Part shown: in pieces, positions 26,880 to 35,980 of the stretch
Layout of the letters: every line of letters starts with the position of its first letter
Numbering within the stretch: the stretch's first letter is position 1
NCBI RefSeq assembly: GCF_002018365.1
Contig: NZ_MVKX01000001.1
Location: 547,178 to 611,177 of the forward strand
Source: Acinetobacter amyesii
GTDB taxonomy: Bacteria > Pseudomonadota > Gammaproteobacteria > Pseudomonadales > Moraxellaceae
Reading direction: 5' to 3'
Length of the DNA stretch: 64,000 nucleotides
The notes under the pieces: model-generated
Seen by the model: only the letters and a program-made list of their open reading frames with translations
The model's database searches: none
Told to the model about the DNA's origin: nothing
Translations under genes and position numbers: made by a program

Positions 26880-27668
26880 ATGAAAATCGTCATCTTAAAC
26901 AAGCCATATGACGTGCTCTCCCAATTCCGTAAAGACGAAGCGCATATGACCATATCTGACTTCGTGGACGATCCTAGTCTACGTATTGCAGGTCGTTTAG
27001 ATATGGACTCTGAAGGTTTGGTATTTTTAACTGATCATGGTGGTTTAAATCAGTACATTACCAACCCTGAAAATAAAAAGTTCAAAACCTACTTAGTGCA
27101 AGTCGATGGCGACATCACAGAAGAAGCACTTGAGCAATTACGTAAAGGCGTTGAGCTGAAAGACGGTATGACGTTGCCAGCCAAAGCCATCAAAGTACAA
27201 CAACCAGAATGGTTATGGGAACGTGATCCTCCTGTACGTTTCCGTGCAAACATTCCAACCTCTTGGGTTGAAATCCAAATTTGTGAAGGCCGTAACCGCC
27301 AAGTTCGTCGTATGACTTCAGCAGTGGGTTTCCCAACTTTACGTTTAATTCGTACACGTATTGGTGCAATCGATTTAGTTCAATTGGCTTTAGAGCCAGG
27401 TGAAACCAAAGAAATTGAACCTTTACTTTACCCGGACTTTCAAAATGTACCTGCAGAAGAACCTTACCGTTCGCGCTCTTATGTGAAAAAACCAGGCGGT
27501 ACAGGTGGTAAGCCAATGGTTCGTAAGAATAAAGATGGCTCAGTGAAAAAGTCTGGTACAAAACGTATTTGGCAAATGGATGAGAGCGAAAAACCAAAAC
27601 GCCGTACCAATGGTACAACTCGTCCGAATACCAAAGCCCCACGTGGCCGCGGTCGTAACGGACGTTGA
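26880..27668 (+). CDS. rluE: 23S rRNA pseudouridine synthase RluE
   Basis: Pseudouridine synthase of the RsuA/RluE group, predicted to modify U2457 in 23S rRNA. The first 195 residues align closely with E. coli RluE (MKIVILNKPYDVLSQF, WLWERDPPVRFRANIPTSW, EGRNRQVRRMTSAVGFPTLRLIR). The catalytic aspartate is in GRLDMDSEGLV, and as in RluE there is no S4 domain. The protein is 262 residues against 217 in E. coli: the extra C-terminal 60 residues are Lys/Arg/Gly-rich and probably disordered, a likely RNA-binding tail. The ATG at 26880 is directly at the family start. Confidence 0.92.
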   Translation: MKIVILNKPYDVLSQFRKDEAHMTISDFVDDPSLRIAGRLDMDSEGLVFLTDHGGLNQYITNPENKKFKTYLVQVDGDITEEALEQLRKGVELKDGMTLPAKAIKVQQPEWLWERDPPVRFRANIPTSWVEIQICEGRNRQVRRMTSAVGFPTLRLIRTRIGAIDLVQLALEPGETKEIEPLLYPDFQNVPAEEPYRSRSYVKKPGGTGGKPMVRKNKDGSVKKSGTKRIWQMDESEKPKRRTNGTTRPNTKAPRGRGRNGR

Positions 27669-27682
27669 TAAAAAGCTTCAAA

Positions 27683-27720
27683 AAAGGCCTACATTTGATG
27701 TAGGCCTTTACATTTTTTTA
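27683..27720 (+). terminator. Intrinsic terminator of rluE
   Basis: Perfect 12-bp stem AAAGGCCTACAT/ATGTAGGCCTTT (27683-27694 and 27698-27709), followed by an interrupted T-run, 15 bases after the stop codon. Confidence 0.85.
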
Positions 27721-27809
27721 TAAATTTAACAATTATTTAAGATTAATTTCATATTTCATCTCTAAAATAAGCTATAACAATATAAACGTTGATTATTTGA
27801 ACATCAAAA

Positions 27810-28838
27810 ATGAGCAGCACATCTACACACAATAGAAGCAAAGTATTAATTATTCATGACAACCGAATTGGACATTTAAATCCAGCTATCGCAGTCAGTG
27901 AAATGATTGAGAAGCGCTTTTATCTACAATCTGAGCAGTTTGCAATCCCCACTTTACCTAAACGTACAGTGAGTATTTTTAAGAAATTGTCTCATTTCCC
28001 AAATTTGTTTCGCACACTCGGGCGCTTATACTTTAAATTCTTGCCACGAAATTTAGAGCATACCGACGTTATTGTCTGTTCAGGTATGCCAAATTTAATT
28101 TATGCCGCTTATTTATCTCAACGTTTCAATATCCCGCTTATTTATGCAGGTGGGACACGTAAATTTAATTGGCGACTTATTGATTGGACGATTACAACGA
28201 TTCCCGAAGATCATTCAGGTCGACAAATCATTATTCCTACAGGTGCTGTACCTTCTAAAATTACTCGCTTAGCGCATATTCCGTCGAATCATGAAGCATG
28301 TCTGTTAATAGGTGGACCGACAAAAGAGTACCCTTTTACCCATCAAGACTTTGAAGAGATGATTCAGCAATTTGTTCAATTCGCAGATCAACATCAAATT
28401 CAGGCTTCGGTCGTATGTTCTCGTAGAACGCCTGCGTTATCAGAACATGTAATTCAAATGTTAAAAGATAAAAATATAGAGCTTGTAAATACCTGTTCCA
28501 AAACTTCTATTTGCGATGTTTTAAAGCGAAGTGAATATATTTTTGTGACTGAAGATAGTGCAACGATGTTATCAGAATCGATCCAAACCGGTCGTATTGT
28601 GATTTCAGTTTGTCGTGAAGATTCTAAAAAAGATGAAATTATTCAAAATTATTTAGATCTTGAATTAATACAACGTAAAACTATTGGGCAGATTACTGAA
28701 GCTGCTTATATCAAGCCAAAATTAAATGCTCAGCATATTGAACAAATCGTGACTCAACAACTTGCAGAAGACTTGAGGGCAAAATCCCAAGAACTCAGTT
28801 TTTATAAATGTCATGCAAAAAAAGCTGTTATTTATTAA
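27810..28838 (+). CDS. ELM1/GtrOC1-family putative glycosyltransferase
   Basis: A 342-residue protein of the mitochondrial-fission ELM1 family (Pfam-type 'Mito_fiss_Elm1'), which in bacteria resembles GT-B glycosyltransferases. Evidence: the N-terminal IIHDNRIGHLNPAIAVSEMI (compare the family's 'GHxNQ' segment), VCSGMPNLIYAAYLSQ, LLIGGPTKEYPFTHQDF and the C-terminal VTEDSATMLSESIQTGRIV, which matches the nucleotide-sugar-binding half of GT-B folds. No membrane span is visible. In other bacteria such genes often sit near LPS-core genes, but here no cell-envelope sugar gene is adjacent, so acceptor and donor are unknown. It has only a weak ribosome-binding site. Confidence 0.78.
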   Translation: MSSTSTHNRSKVLIIHDNRIGHLNPAIAVSEMIEKRFYLQSEQFAIPTLPKRTVSIFKKLSHFPNLFRTLGRLYFKFLPRNLEHTDVIVCSGMPNLIYAAYLSQRFNIPLIYAGGTRKFNWRLIDWTITTIPEDHSGRQIIIPTGAVPSKITRLAHIPSNHEACLLIGGPTKEYPFTHQDFEEMIQQFVQFADQHQIQASVVCSRRTPALSEHVIQMLKDKNIELVNTCSKTSICDVLKRSEYIFVTEDSATMLSESIQTGRIVISVCREDSKKDEIIQNYLDLELIQRKTIGQITEAAYIKPKLNAQHIEQIVTQQLAEDLRAKSQELSFYKCHAKKAVIY

Positions 28839-28863
28839 TTAAAGATTTTATTCGGTAGAAATT

Positions 28864-28888
28864 AAAGCTCACTTAGGCGGGCTTTTTT
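28864..28888 (+). terminator. Intrinsic terminator after the ELM1 gene
   Basis: AAAGCTCAC-TTAG-GCGGGCTTT forms a nine-position stem with one wobble and one mismatch, followed by T6. It is 25 bases after the stop codon. Confidence 0.7.
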
Positions 28889-28922
28889 ACTATTTACTTT
28901 AACTAATCATCTAAATACATGT

Positions 28923-29650
28923 TTACATGAAAAAAGGGGAATTTACATTTCTTGGATACAATTGCATGAATAAATCTCTTTGAATTTTCACCCCATTTTT
29001 ACACTCATAAGAAAGATTGAAGAATTCATCTAATATTTTGTTTAAATTCAATTGATCAACCAATTTTGTTGATAGATGTAATTTAATTTTATAGGTTTCT
29101 GATCTTTTCAAAACATCTATTTTCTCCAAACACTCTAGACTATTTTTTCAATAATTTTAAAGTGATAGGCTTCTTCACCTAAGTTTTCTAAATTTAAATA
29201 TATAGTAATAAATATAACATTATTGTAAATATACTCACCCGAGCTATTATCAGCAGACAGATCATTGCCAAAAGCAGCTCTTGCGTGAAAATCTGAAATA
29301 AAAATTTTTGGAGATAACAGTTTTCGCTGTTCCAACTGTTGTTCTTTTTGTGTTTGAACCAACTGTTTTTGCTGCTCAATTCCATTTTTCATTACTTCAA
29401 TTTGCAACTGTAGCGCTTTTTCTTGCTGTTCCAACGCTTTAGTATTTTGATCTAATTGTTTACCCTGCTGGAGATAACCGAGTATTAACCAAAGAAAAGC
29501 AACTGGAGCAAAGATACCTGCAAGGAAGTCCCCTAGTGAATTCAGCTCTCTATTGGTAAATACAAAATTGTTTTGAACGCAAAACAGTCCTATAACTAAG
29601 AACCAAATTACAGTTATCGAAATTCCAATTATTAAATTTTTACTATTCAT
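28923..29650 (-). pseudogene. Two-span membrane/coiled-coil protein gene broken by a 23-bp duplication
   Basis: On the minus strand a frame starts at 29650 with two membrane spans (about residues 7-26 and 43-63) and a Gln-rich coiled coil (66-112), then stops at 29135 after FKIIEKIV. The rest of the protein continues in another frame (EKIDVLKRSETYKIKLHLS...) to 28923. Between them the sequence GA(A/G)AAAATAG occurs twice, 23 bases apart (plus-strand 29140-29149 and 29117-29126). Removing one 23-base unit restores a single 234-residue frame reading FKIIEKIDVLKRS across the join. No SD-supported second start exists, so I call a recently disrupted gene. The family is unknown, and the locus is AT-rich and may be an accessory insertion. 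Confidence 0.7.
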
Positions 29651-29655
29651 TTTCT

Positions 29656-29686
29656 AATAAAAAACCCATACCTAAGTATGGGTTTT
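29656..29686 (-). terminator. Intrinsic terminator of the M61 peptidase gene
   Basis: Stem AAAACCCATAC/GTATGGGTTTT (29661-29671 and 29676-29686) with loop CTAA. On the minus strand a T-run follows. It lies 26 bases after the peptidase stop codon. Confidence 0.88.
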
Positions 29687-29711
29687 ACATGAAAATTAAA
29701 TACTTATCAAA

Positions 29712-31415
29712 TTAAGCCTTCAACCACTTCTCAGCTTTAGCCTGATCTTCCACTTTAAGTTCCACTTCCGACAATTCTGAGCCTGCAGCTTTCACTTCAA
29801 AGCTCATCAGTTCATCGCGGCGGAATGCTAGTACGGTATAAGTTCCGTCTTGCTTGGCATATTTTTCTGCCAATTTAACCGTCGCTTTTAAACCATCAAT
29901 TGCAATAATCACATCATTTGCAGACAAGCCAGCTTTTGCCGCTGCACCATCACGGCGAGCAGACTGAACCAACATACCTTCAGGCTTATCAGCCAGTTTT
30001 AAACCAAATGGCAAGGATTTGTCATTTTTTAGCGTATAGCTTAAGCCAAACTCTGGGAACAACTGATCTAGCGGCAATTCATCTGTAGTATTAATCAAGT
30101 GATTGATTTGTTCTAACCAATCATCACCTGTTAATTCATTACATAAATTGAAAATTGTCCGTTCATTGACTTGAATTCCATTTTGCGCATTTTCATATAG
30201 CTTACGCATTAAGGCATCAAGACTCGAACCACGTAGGCGTAAGCCAAGATCTAAACACAGCGCCACGAGGCAGCCTTTGTTGTAGTAACTGGTACCTGCG
30301 TTATTTGAGTTTTCATCCTTACGGTAGAATTTCACCCATGCATCAAAGCTTGATTCAGCAACAGTTTGAATTTCACGACCCGGATTTTGCAAATAGCGAT
30401 CAATTTGTGCTTTTAAAAGCTTGATATAAGAATCCTGATTAATCACACCGCTACGCAGCAAGATCAAATCATCATAATACGATGTGAAACCTTCAAAAAT
30501 CCAAAGCAAAGAGGTATAGCCTTCTTTGTTCAAATCATAATTCACAAAGTTTTCTGGACGGATAAATTTTACCAACCATGAGTGGAAATATTCATGACTG
30601 CATAACCCTAAGAAACGCTGATAATCTGCCGATGGCTCTACAGGTTCACTGGCTTTTGGCAAATCATCACGCGGACTAATTAAACTTGTACTGTTTGGAT
30701 GCTCTAAACCACCATAGCTATTGGCCGTTGCCATGGTCATAAAGGTATAGTCTTTAAAAGGTGCCGAACCAAACATCGAAATTTCAGTCGAACATATTTT
30801 TTCGATATCTTGCTGCATACGCTGCGCGTTCATGGCATGTTTGCCCGACACCACAAATTCGTGTGGAATGCCGTTGGCTTCAAAACTAAAACGGGTTTGT
30901 TCCGCCAGTTCAAATGGTGCATCAATTAACTGAGCATAGTTATCTGCATATAAGGTATAACGACCTTTCACTAAACTTTTTGACTTTAATCCTGTCGCAA
31001 GTTGGAAATGTTTTAACTTTGGTGGTAAGAAAACTTCAACCTCAATGGCTGTATCTTCTTGGTCAACTAAACCTAAACATGCGCAAGCTGGATTGACATA
31101 TAAACGGCTTTGATCAACATAAGCCCCACGGACCGACAAATCGAAGGCATATACATCATATTCAACCGTGATCAACTCATGATCTGTATTGAATAAGCGC
31201 CATTTATTTTTTTCAAATTTTTCAATTTGTAACAAACGCCCATCTTCATCATATGCTCGAACAGCTTCGATATGCTTCGAAAATTCACGGATTAAGTAAC
31301 TTCCGGGAATCCAAGTAGGCAGAGAAAGCACCTGTGTAGGATTTGCTAAGAAACGTGCAGTGACATGGACTAGATGTTGACGATAATCGTCAAATTCGAT
31401 TTGATAATGCAACAT
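29712..31415 (-). CDS. M61 family metallopeptidase with PDZ domain
   Basis: Glycyl-aminopeptidase-type zinc peptidase of 567 residues. In order: the N-terminal beta domain typical of M61 (LPTWIPGSYLIREFSKH, 33-48), the catalytic domain with HEYFH (His274, Glu275, His278) and the third zinc ligand Glu308 in WIFEGFTSYYDD, then a C-terminal PDZ domain (about 460-540, with GLSANDVIIAIDG). There is no signal peptide, so it is predicted to be cytoplasmic, as for characterised Sphingomonas relatives that cleave N-terminal Gly and Ala. It is monocistronic and divergent from dacC. Confidence 0.9.
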   Translation of the reverse strand: MLHYQIEFDDYRQHLVHVTARFLANPTQVLSLPTWIPGSYLIREFSKHIEAVRAYDEDGRLLQIEKFEKNKWRLFNTDHELITVEYDVYAFDLSVRGAYVDQSRLYVNPACACLGLVDQEDTAIEVEVFLPPKLKHFQLATGLKSKSLVKGRYTLYADNYAQLIDAPFELAEQTRFSFEANGIPHEFVVSGKHAMNAQRMQQDIEKICSTEISMFGSAPFKDYTFMTMATANSYGGLEHPNSTSLISPRDDLPKASEPVEPSADYQRFLGLCSHEYFHSWLVKFIRPENFVNYDLNKEGYTSLLWIFEGFTSYYDDLILLRSGVINQDSYIKLLKAQIDRYLQNPGREIQTVAESSFDAWVKFYRKDENSNNAGTSYYNKGCLVALCLDLGLRLRGSSLDALMRKLYENAQNGIQVNERTIFNLCNELTGDDWLEQINHLINTTDELPLDQLFPEFGLSYTLKNDKSLPFGLKLADKPEGMLVQSARRDGAAAKAGLSANDVIIAIDGLKATVKLAEKYAKQDGTYTVLAFRRDELMSFEVKAAGSELSEVELKVEDQAKAEKWLKA

Positions 31416-31595
31416 AATGGGCGATATAAAATAAATAAAAGATAACTTATCAATTAGATTAACATTTTTTACAACTGAATGCGGAACTGTCGCAATTGTC
31501 TACAATTATGACTAGTCAGCAGAAAAAAAAAGGCATAGCATGCCTAAAAATTTTTTCGTTTTACCACCAACGGAATGGTTGGTTAAGGAACCTCA

Positions 31596-32909
31596 TTGAA
31601 ACACGTGATCTACTTCATCGCGCTGCTTAGTTTTCTATGCTCCACGATAGCAAATGCTGCCCTTTTAAATATTGTCCCTGAAACTGTTGAAGCTGAAGCT
31701 TGGACCATTTTAGACCCTCAGTCGGGTCAGGTGATTGCAGAACATAATAGCCATGTTCAGCGTGCCCCTGCTTCGCTTACCAAAATGATGGTGGCTTATA
31801 TTGCTTTAAAGGAGATTAAAGCAGGTCATTTAAAGAAAAATGAAATCCTGACCGCCACCCCAGTCGTGCAAGTGGTTCAATGGGATGAATCACAAATGTA
31901 TCTCAAAGCTGGTGAACAAATTTCAGTTGATCAGCTTTTGGCAGGCCTTGTGGTCATGTCTGCCAATGATGCCGCAGTAACCTTAGCTGAACGCATTTCT
32001 GGTGATATTCCAAAATTTATTGAACGCATGAACAAAGAAGCCAAAGCTTTGGGCATGAATGACACCAATTTTCAAAATCCAGCCGGCATTACCATGCCAG
32101 AACATTACTCTTCGGCGGCTGACCTTGCACGTTTAGGGCAAGCGCTAGTGACCGAAACACCTGACTATTTATATTATTCAAAACAACAAAGTTTTAGTTA
32201 TAACCAACGCTTCCACCGTGCAACCAATATCTTATTAAAACAAGATCCCACCGTGGATGGCTTAAAAACAGGTTTTACCAAAGCTGCAGGTTATAACTTA
32301 GCCTTAACAGCCAACCGTTTGATCGCGAATCCTGACGCGCCAGAACGTCGTTTGATTGTTGTGGTATTAGGGGCGAAAAGTGGCTTAAAACGTGCTGAAG
32401 TAGCTCACAGCCTCATGAACTTGGCTTATACCTATACCCGTAATGAAGTTGCAATCAAAGATAAGCAATTAATTGCAGAATTACCTGTGGTTAAATCAAC
32501 CTTGAAAATGTTTAAGGTGGAAACTCAACAACCTAAACTGATTACAACTTCACTTTATGATCAAGCTTATGCCATCGATTTAAAAGCTTTTGACCCTACA
32601 CAGCAACGTATTCTTTTAAATACAGGCAATGGCCAAATTCAAGCCATTGAACCACTTCACGAAACACAGACTAAACTGAGTGTTGAAGTGAATGAAAAAG
32701 AACTCACTGCGCCATTGGCTGAAGTGATGAAATTAGCCACCGTTACGGTTTATCAAAATAATCAGCTGATCAATACCTTTGATATCGAAGATGACGTGCA
32801 AATTGAAGAAGCCAATATTTTTGAGCGTTTTATGATGTGGATTAAAGGCCTTTTTAGCATCTTTAATACGGATGCAGCAGAAGTTAAAACCTACCCTTTA
32901 GGTCAATGA
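31596..32909 (+). CDS. dacC: D-alanyl-D-alanine carboxypeptidase (PBP5/6 type)
   Basis: Low-molecular-mass penicillin-binding protein that trims the terminal D-Ala of peptidoglycan stem peptides. A signal peptide (residues 1-21, ending IANA) is followed by the active-site motifs: SLTK with Ser60 and Lys63, SAN (122-124) and KTG (224-226). The C-terminal beta domain and a final amphipathic helix (RFMMWIKGLFSIF) for membrane binding are present. It is 437 residues against about 400 in E. coli. The start is TTG at 31596, supported by AAGGA at good spacing and by the signal peptide. It is monocistronic with a strong terminator. Confidence 0.93.
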   Translation: MKHVIYFIALLSFLCSTIANAALLNIVPETVEAEAWTILDPQSGQVIAEHNSHVQRAPASLTKMMVAYIALKEIKAGHLKKNEILTATPVVQVVQWDESQMYLKAGEQISVDQLLAGLVVMSANDAAVTLAERISGDIPKFIERMNKEAKALGMNDTNFQNPAGITMPEHYSSAADLARLGQALVTETPDYLYYSKQQSFSYNQRFHRATNILLKQDPTVDGLKTGFTKAAGYNLALTANRLIANPDAPERRLIVVVLGAKSGLKRAEVAHSLMNLAYTYTRNEVAIKDKQLIAELPVVKSTLKMFKVETQQPKLITTSLYDQAYAIDLKAFDPTQQRILLNTGNGQIQAIEPLHETQTKLSVEVNEKELTAPLAEVMKLATVTVYQNNQLINTFDIEDDVQIEEANIFERFMMWIKGLFSIFNTDAAEVKTYPLGQ

Positions 32910-32950
32910 TGTGATTATGTAACTTGTAAGACAATTCGTTATTCGTGCAA

Positions 32951-32987
32951 AAAAGAAGATGGCATACTCGTGCCATCTTCTTTTTTT
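32951..32987 (+). terminator. Intrinsic terminator of dacC
   Basis: Perfect 13-bp stem AAAGAAGATGGCA/TGCCATCTTCTTT (32952-32964 and 32971-32983) followed by a T-run, 42 bases after the stop codon and just before ndh. Confidence 0.93.
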
Positions 32988-33012
32988 CAACAATAATAAA
33001 ATAGGTAATTCA

Positions 33013-34314
33013 ATGAATAACGCTGATGACTCCAAGTTACACCATATTGTCATTGTCGGTGGTGGTGCCGGTGGTTTAGAACTGGTCACCCAACTCGGTG
33101 ATTTACTCGGTAAAAAAAAGAAAGCGCGCATTACCCTTGTTGAAATGAAACTCACGCATGTCTGGAAACCCCTCTTGCATGAAATTGCCGCAGGGACGAT
33201 GTCAGTCAGCGAAGAAGAAATTAACTACTATGCACATGCTGCGAAGCATCATTATGAATTTGTCTTGGCTAAGTTTGAAAATGTTCATCCTGCTGAAAAA
33301 ACCATTCAGCTCAGCAAAGTTCAACAAGGAAAATATGAATCTACTCAAGAACAACTGCAACTGAGTTATGACACCCTTGTTCTTGCTTTAGGCTCAGTTT
33401 CTAACGATTTCAATACACCGGGCGTGTATGAACATTGCCACTATTTGGACAGCCTACAACAAGCTGAAATCTTCCAACAAGATCTCTTACAGTTATATTT
33501 GGATGCGCAAAATAGCAATACAGCACGTGAGTTAAAAATTGCCATTATTGGTGCAGGTGCGACTGGCGTTGAACTCTCCGCAGAATTGGTCGAAGCCAAA
33601 CATAATTTTTATAAATATGGTTTAAATAAAATACATCCGCAAAGCGTACAGATCAATTTAATTGAAGGTGCTGATCGGATTCTGCCTGCACTCCCTGAAA
33701 AAATGGCCGAGCATGCACAGCAGCAATTAAAACGCATGAAAATTGAAGTCTTAACCTCTAAACGTGTGGAAAAAGTCGATGCTGAACATGTTTATTTTAA
33801 TGATGGCAGTAAAATTAAAGCTGAACTGAAAGTATGGGCTGCAGGTATTAAAACACCAGAAGTGATATCGAAGCTTGAAGGCTTTGAAAAAGACCGTATG
33901 GGGCGTTTGAGTGTATATGCAACACTACAAACCAAAGCACACCCTGACATTTTCGCGTTTGGTGATTGTGCACATTGTCAACCGCGTGCAGATGAACCCG
34001 TCCTCGGCCCACGCGCTCAAGTGGCAAGCCAACAAGCGTCTTTTCTCGTTGAATGCTTAAAAGCACGTATCCGTGGTCAGCAACTCCCTATGTTCGTATT
34101 TTCAGACAAAGGCTCCTTAGTCTCATTAAGCAAGCATAAAGCAGTTGGTGAACTTTTAGGTCAGGTCAATGTTCAAGGCTTTGTTGCCAAATCAATGTAT
34201 GTTTCATTGTATCGAATGCATCAAGCCACAATTTACGGCTACGCACATGCAGGACTATTAACGGCTAAAGATTTTGTTACACGAAAAATCGCGCCTAAAA
34301 TTAAATTGCATTGA
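33013..34314 (+). CDS. ndh: Type II NADH dehydrogenase
   Basis: Single-subunit, non-proton-pumping NADH:quinone oxidoreductase on the inner face of the membrane, 433 residues. It has two Rossmann motifs: the FAD site IVIVGGGAGGLELVTQLG (12-29) and the NADH site IAIIGAGATGVELSAEL (176-192). VFAFGDCAHC-type FAD contacts follow at about 315, and a C-terminal amphipathic region serves for membrane attachment. The ATG at 33013 is chosen because the FAD motif starts ten residues later; upstream in-frame codons read through the dacC terminator and are not coding. Confidence 0.93.
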   Translation: MNNADDSKLHHIVIVGGGAGGLELVTQLGDLLGKKKKARITLVEMKLTHVWKPLLHEIAAGTMSVSEEEINYYAHAAKHHYEFVLAKFENVHPAEKTIQLSKVQQGKYESTQEQLQLSYDTLVLALGSVSNDFNTPGVYEHCHYLDSLQQAEIFQQDLLQLYLDAQNSNTARELKIAIIGAGATGVELSAELVEAKHNFYKYGLNKIHPQSVQINLIEGADRILPALPEKMAEHAQQQLKRMKIEVLTSKRVEKVDAEHVYFNDGSKIKAELKVWAAGIKTPEVISKLEGFEKDRMGRLSVYATLQTKAHPDIFAFGDCAHCQPRADEPVLGPRAQVASQQASFLVECLKARIRGQQLPMFVFSDKGSLVSLSKHKAVGELLGQVNVQGFVAKSMYVSLYRMHQATIYGYAHAGLLTAKDFVTRKIAPKIKLH

Positions 34315-34363
34315 AATTTACAGATCTGCCCCGATTAATGAAAAAAGCATCATAAACATTTAA

Positions 34364-34407
34364 AAATTGCATTTTTTTGATAAATTTAGTCTACAAAAAT
34401 GCAATTT
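34364..34407. repeat. 13-bp perfect inverted repeat between ndh and slyD
   Basis: AAATTGCATTTTT (34364-34376) and its exact complement (34395-34407) are separated by 18 bases. No T-run follows the right arm, so it is not a standard terminator. It overlaps the -35 side of the probable slyD promoter and may act as an operator or as a weak transcription stop. Confidence 0.55.
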
Positions 34408-34418
34408 CACTTTATGAT
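34390..34418 (+). promoter_or_regulatory. Probable sigma-70 promoter of slyD
   Basis: TCTACA at 34390-34395, a 17-base spacer and TATGAT at 34413-34418, about 33 bases upstream of the slyD start codon. The -35 matches 4 of 6 and the -10 matches 5 of 6. Confidence 0.45.
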
Positions 34419-34450
34419 GTAACCCTTAAAAAATTGAATGGATCAATAAC

Positions 34451-34933
34451 ATGACTGCTATTGCAAATAACTCTGTGGTTTCTTTCCACTACACATTGAC
34501 TAATGCAGAGGGTGAAACTCTCGACCAATCTCAAGGTGAGCCACTAGCATATTTGCACGGCGCTGGTAACATCATTCCAGGTCTTGAAAAAGCACTTTTA
34601 GGCAAAACTGTTGGTGAAAAATTCACTGTAACTGTTCCTGCTGCTGAAGGTTATGGCGAATACAACCCTGACCTAGTTCAAGAAGTTCCTGCTCAAATGT
34701 TCCAAGGCGTGGACAACATCCAACCTGGTATGCAATTCCAAGCTCAAACTGATGACGGCGTTCAAATTGTGACAGTTAAAGCGGTTGAAGGCGACAACGT
34801 TCTTGTTGATGCAAACTTCCCACTTGCTGGTCAAGATTTAACTTTCGAAGTTGAAATCGTAGAAATCCGTGAAGCTTCTGCTGAAGAACTTGAACACGGT
34901 CACGTACACGGTGCAGGCGGTCACCACCACTAA
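34451..34933 (+). CDS. slyD: FKBP-type peptidyl-prolyl isomerase SlyD
   Basis: Cytoplasmic prolyl isomerase/chaperone of 160 residues with the SlyD layout: an FKBP domain split by an inserted IF (chaperone) domain (about residues 75-125, with NIQPGMQFQAQTDDG), and a short His-rich metal-binding tail (HGHVHGAGGHHH). The FKBP core LAYLHGAGNIIPGLEKALLG is complete. SlyD delivers nickel to hydrogenases and helps folding, and the His tail here is shorter and Cys-free compared with E. coli. It is monocistronic. Confidence 0.93.
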   Translation: MTAIANNSVVSFHYTLTNAEGETLDQSQGEPLAYLHGAGNIIPGLEKALLGKTVGEKFTVTVPAAEGYGEYNPDLVQEVPAQMFQGVDNIQPGMQFQAQTDDGVQIVTVKAVEGDNVLVDANFPLAGQDLTFEVEIVEIREASAEELEHGHVHGAGGHHH

Positions 34934-34953
34934 GATCTTCTGATCTCTAGTGC

Positions 34954-34984
34954 AAAAAGGCAAAGTTTTTACTTTGCCTTTTTT
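34954..34984 (+). terminator. Intrinsic terminator of slyD
   Basis: Perfect 13-bp stem AAAAAGGCAAAGT/ACTTTGCCTTTTT (34954-34966 and 34971-34983), 20 bases after the stop codon. Confidence 0.92.
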
Positions 34985-35088
34985 ATTGCGCTTAAAATGG
35001 GTACGCCATATTAAAACTTTTCAAACTATTGAATACAAAAAAGCAGACCATAGCCTGCTTTTTTTAAATGGATAATTAATTCATAATA

Positions 35089-35868
35089 TTAACGACGTTG
35101 GTTATAAATCTGCTGCGCTGCAGGCAGATTTTTACGCATCGCTTCAATACGTTGTGAGTTTGATGGATGCGTAGACAGGAATGATGAACCACCCGCACCT
35201 TCAAGCTTATTCATTTTTTCCCAAAGCGTAATTGCCGATTGAGGGTTATAACCTGCACGTGCCATTAACATTAAGCCACCTTGGTCAGCACGGCTTTCCA
35301 AAGAACGTGAATAAGGCAAACCTACACCAATTTGGCTACCTAACTGCGCAGCTGCAGTGCCCAATTGACCGACATTATTGCCTGCGGCACTTAAACCAAT
35401 ATTCAGCGCAAGATCCGTTAAGGCTTGAGCACCCAATTTACTTTTTGCATGTTCTTCAAGAGCATGGACCATTTCATGTCCCATAACTGCTGCAATTTCT
35501 GCATCGGTTAAATTTAGTTTATTGACGATACCTGTATAGAATACAACTTTACCGCCCGGAGCCACAAAGGCATTGACTTGGTCTGATTTCATGACTGCCA
35601 ATTGCCATTGGAACGCTTGACCCGTTTGGTTCATTTGGTCTGCAAATGGTCGAAGTTTGAGGAATACTGAATTAATTCGTTTATACGTGCTTGATGAGGT
35701 ATCTAACTGATTTTTAGAACGCGCATCCGTCACCATCTGGTTATAACTTTGTGTTGCTTGCGCGTTCAATGTAGCAGTATCCGCTCCTGCCATATCTGCT
35801 ACTGTCGCACAGCCCGAAATCGTCATTACACCGGCCATACACAGGCTCGTTAGAATTATTTTTTTCAT
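35089..35868 (-). CDS. M48 family zinc metalloprotease, lipoprotein (copy 1)
   Basis: A 259-residue envelope protease. A lipoprotein signal peptide ends at Cys20 (TISGC). The catalytic motif HEMVH is at 131-135 with the third-ligand region ESRAD at 191-195, as in the LoiP/YcaL/BepA group of M48 proteases that control outer-membrane protein quality. There is no TPR domain, so it is LoiP-like rather than BepA-like. It is collinear with a paralogue at 36387-37193 (same residue numbers for every motif), only a small membrane-protein gene apart, so the two arose by tandem duplication. It has its own A/T-rich leader, and a hairpin-poor T-run follows the gene. Confidence 0.92.
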   Translation of the reverse strand: MKKIILTSLCMAGVMTISGCATVADMAGADTATLNAQATQSYNQMVTDARSKNQLDTSSSTYKRINSVFLKLRPFADQMNQTGQAFQWQLAVMKSDQVNAFVAPGGKVVFYTGIVNKLNLTDAEIAAVMGHEMVHALEEHAKSKLGAQALTDLALNIGLSAAGNNVGQLGTAAAQLGSQIGVGLPYSRSLESRADQGGLMLMARAGYNPQSAITLWEKMNKLEGAGGSSFLSTHPSNSQRIEAMRKNLPAAQQIYNQRR

Positions 35869-35980
35869 TTAGGCTACTCCAGACCATTAAAATATAAGTA
35901 AATTTATGGATATTATATTCTTATGGTTTGGAGCTTAAAACGAAGTTATAGCGACTTATAATAGTATTTATGTAATTTTT

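Noticed and set aside
32959-33012. 18-codon N-terminal extension of ndh
   Set aside because: It translates the dacC terminator hairpin; the FAD motif begins normally from the ATG at 33013.
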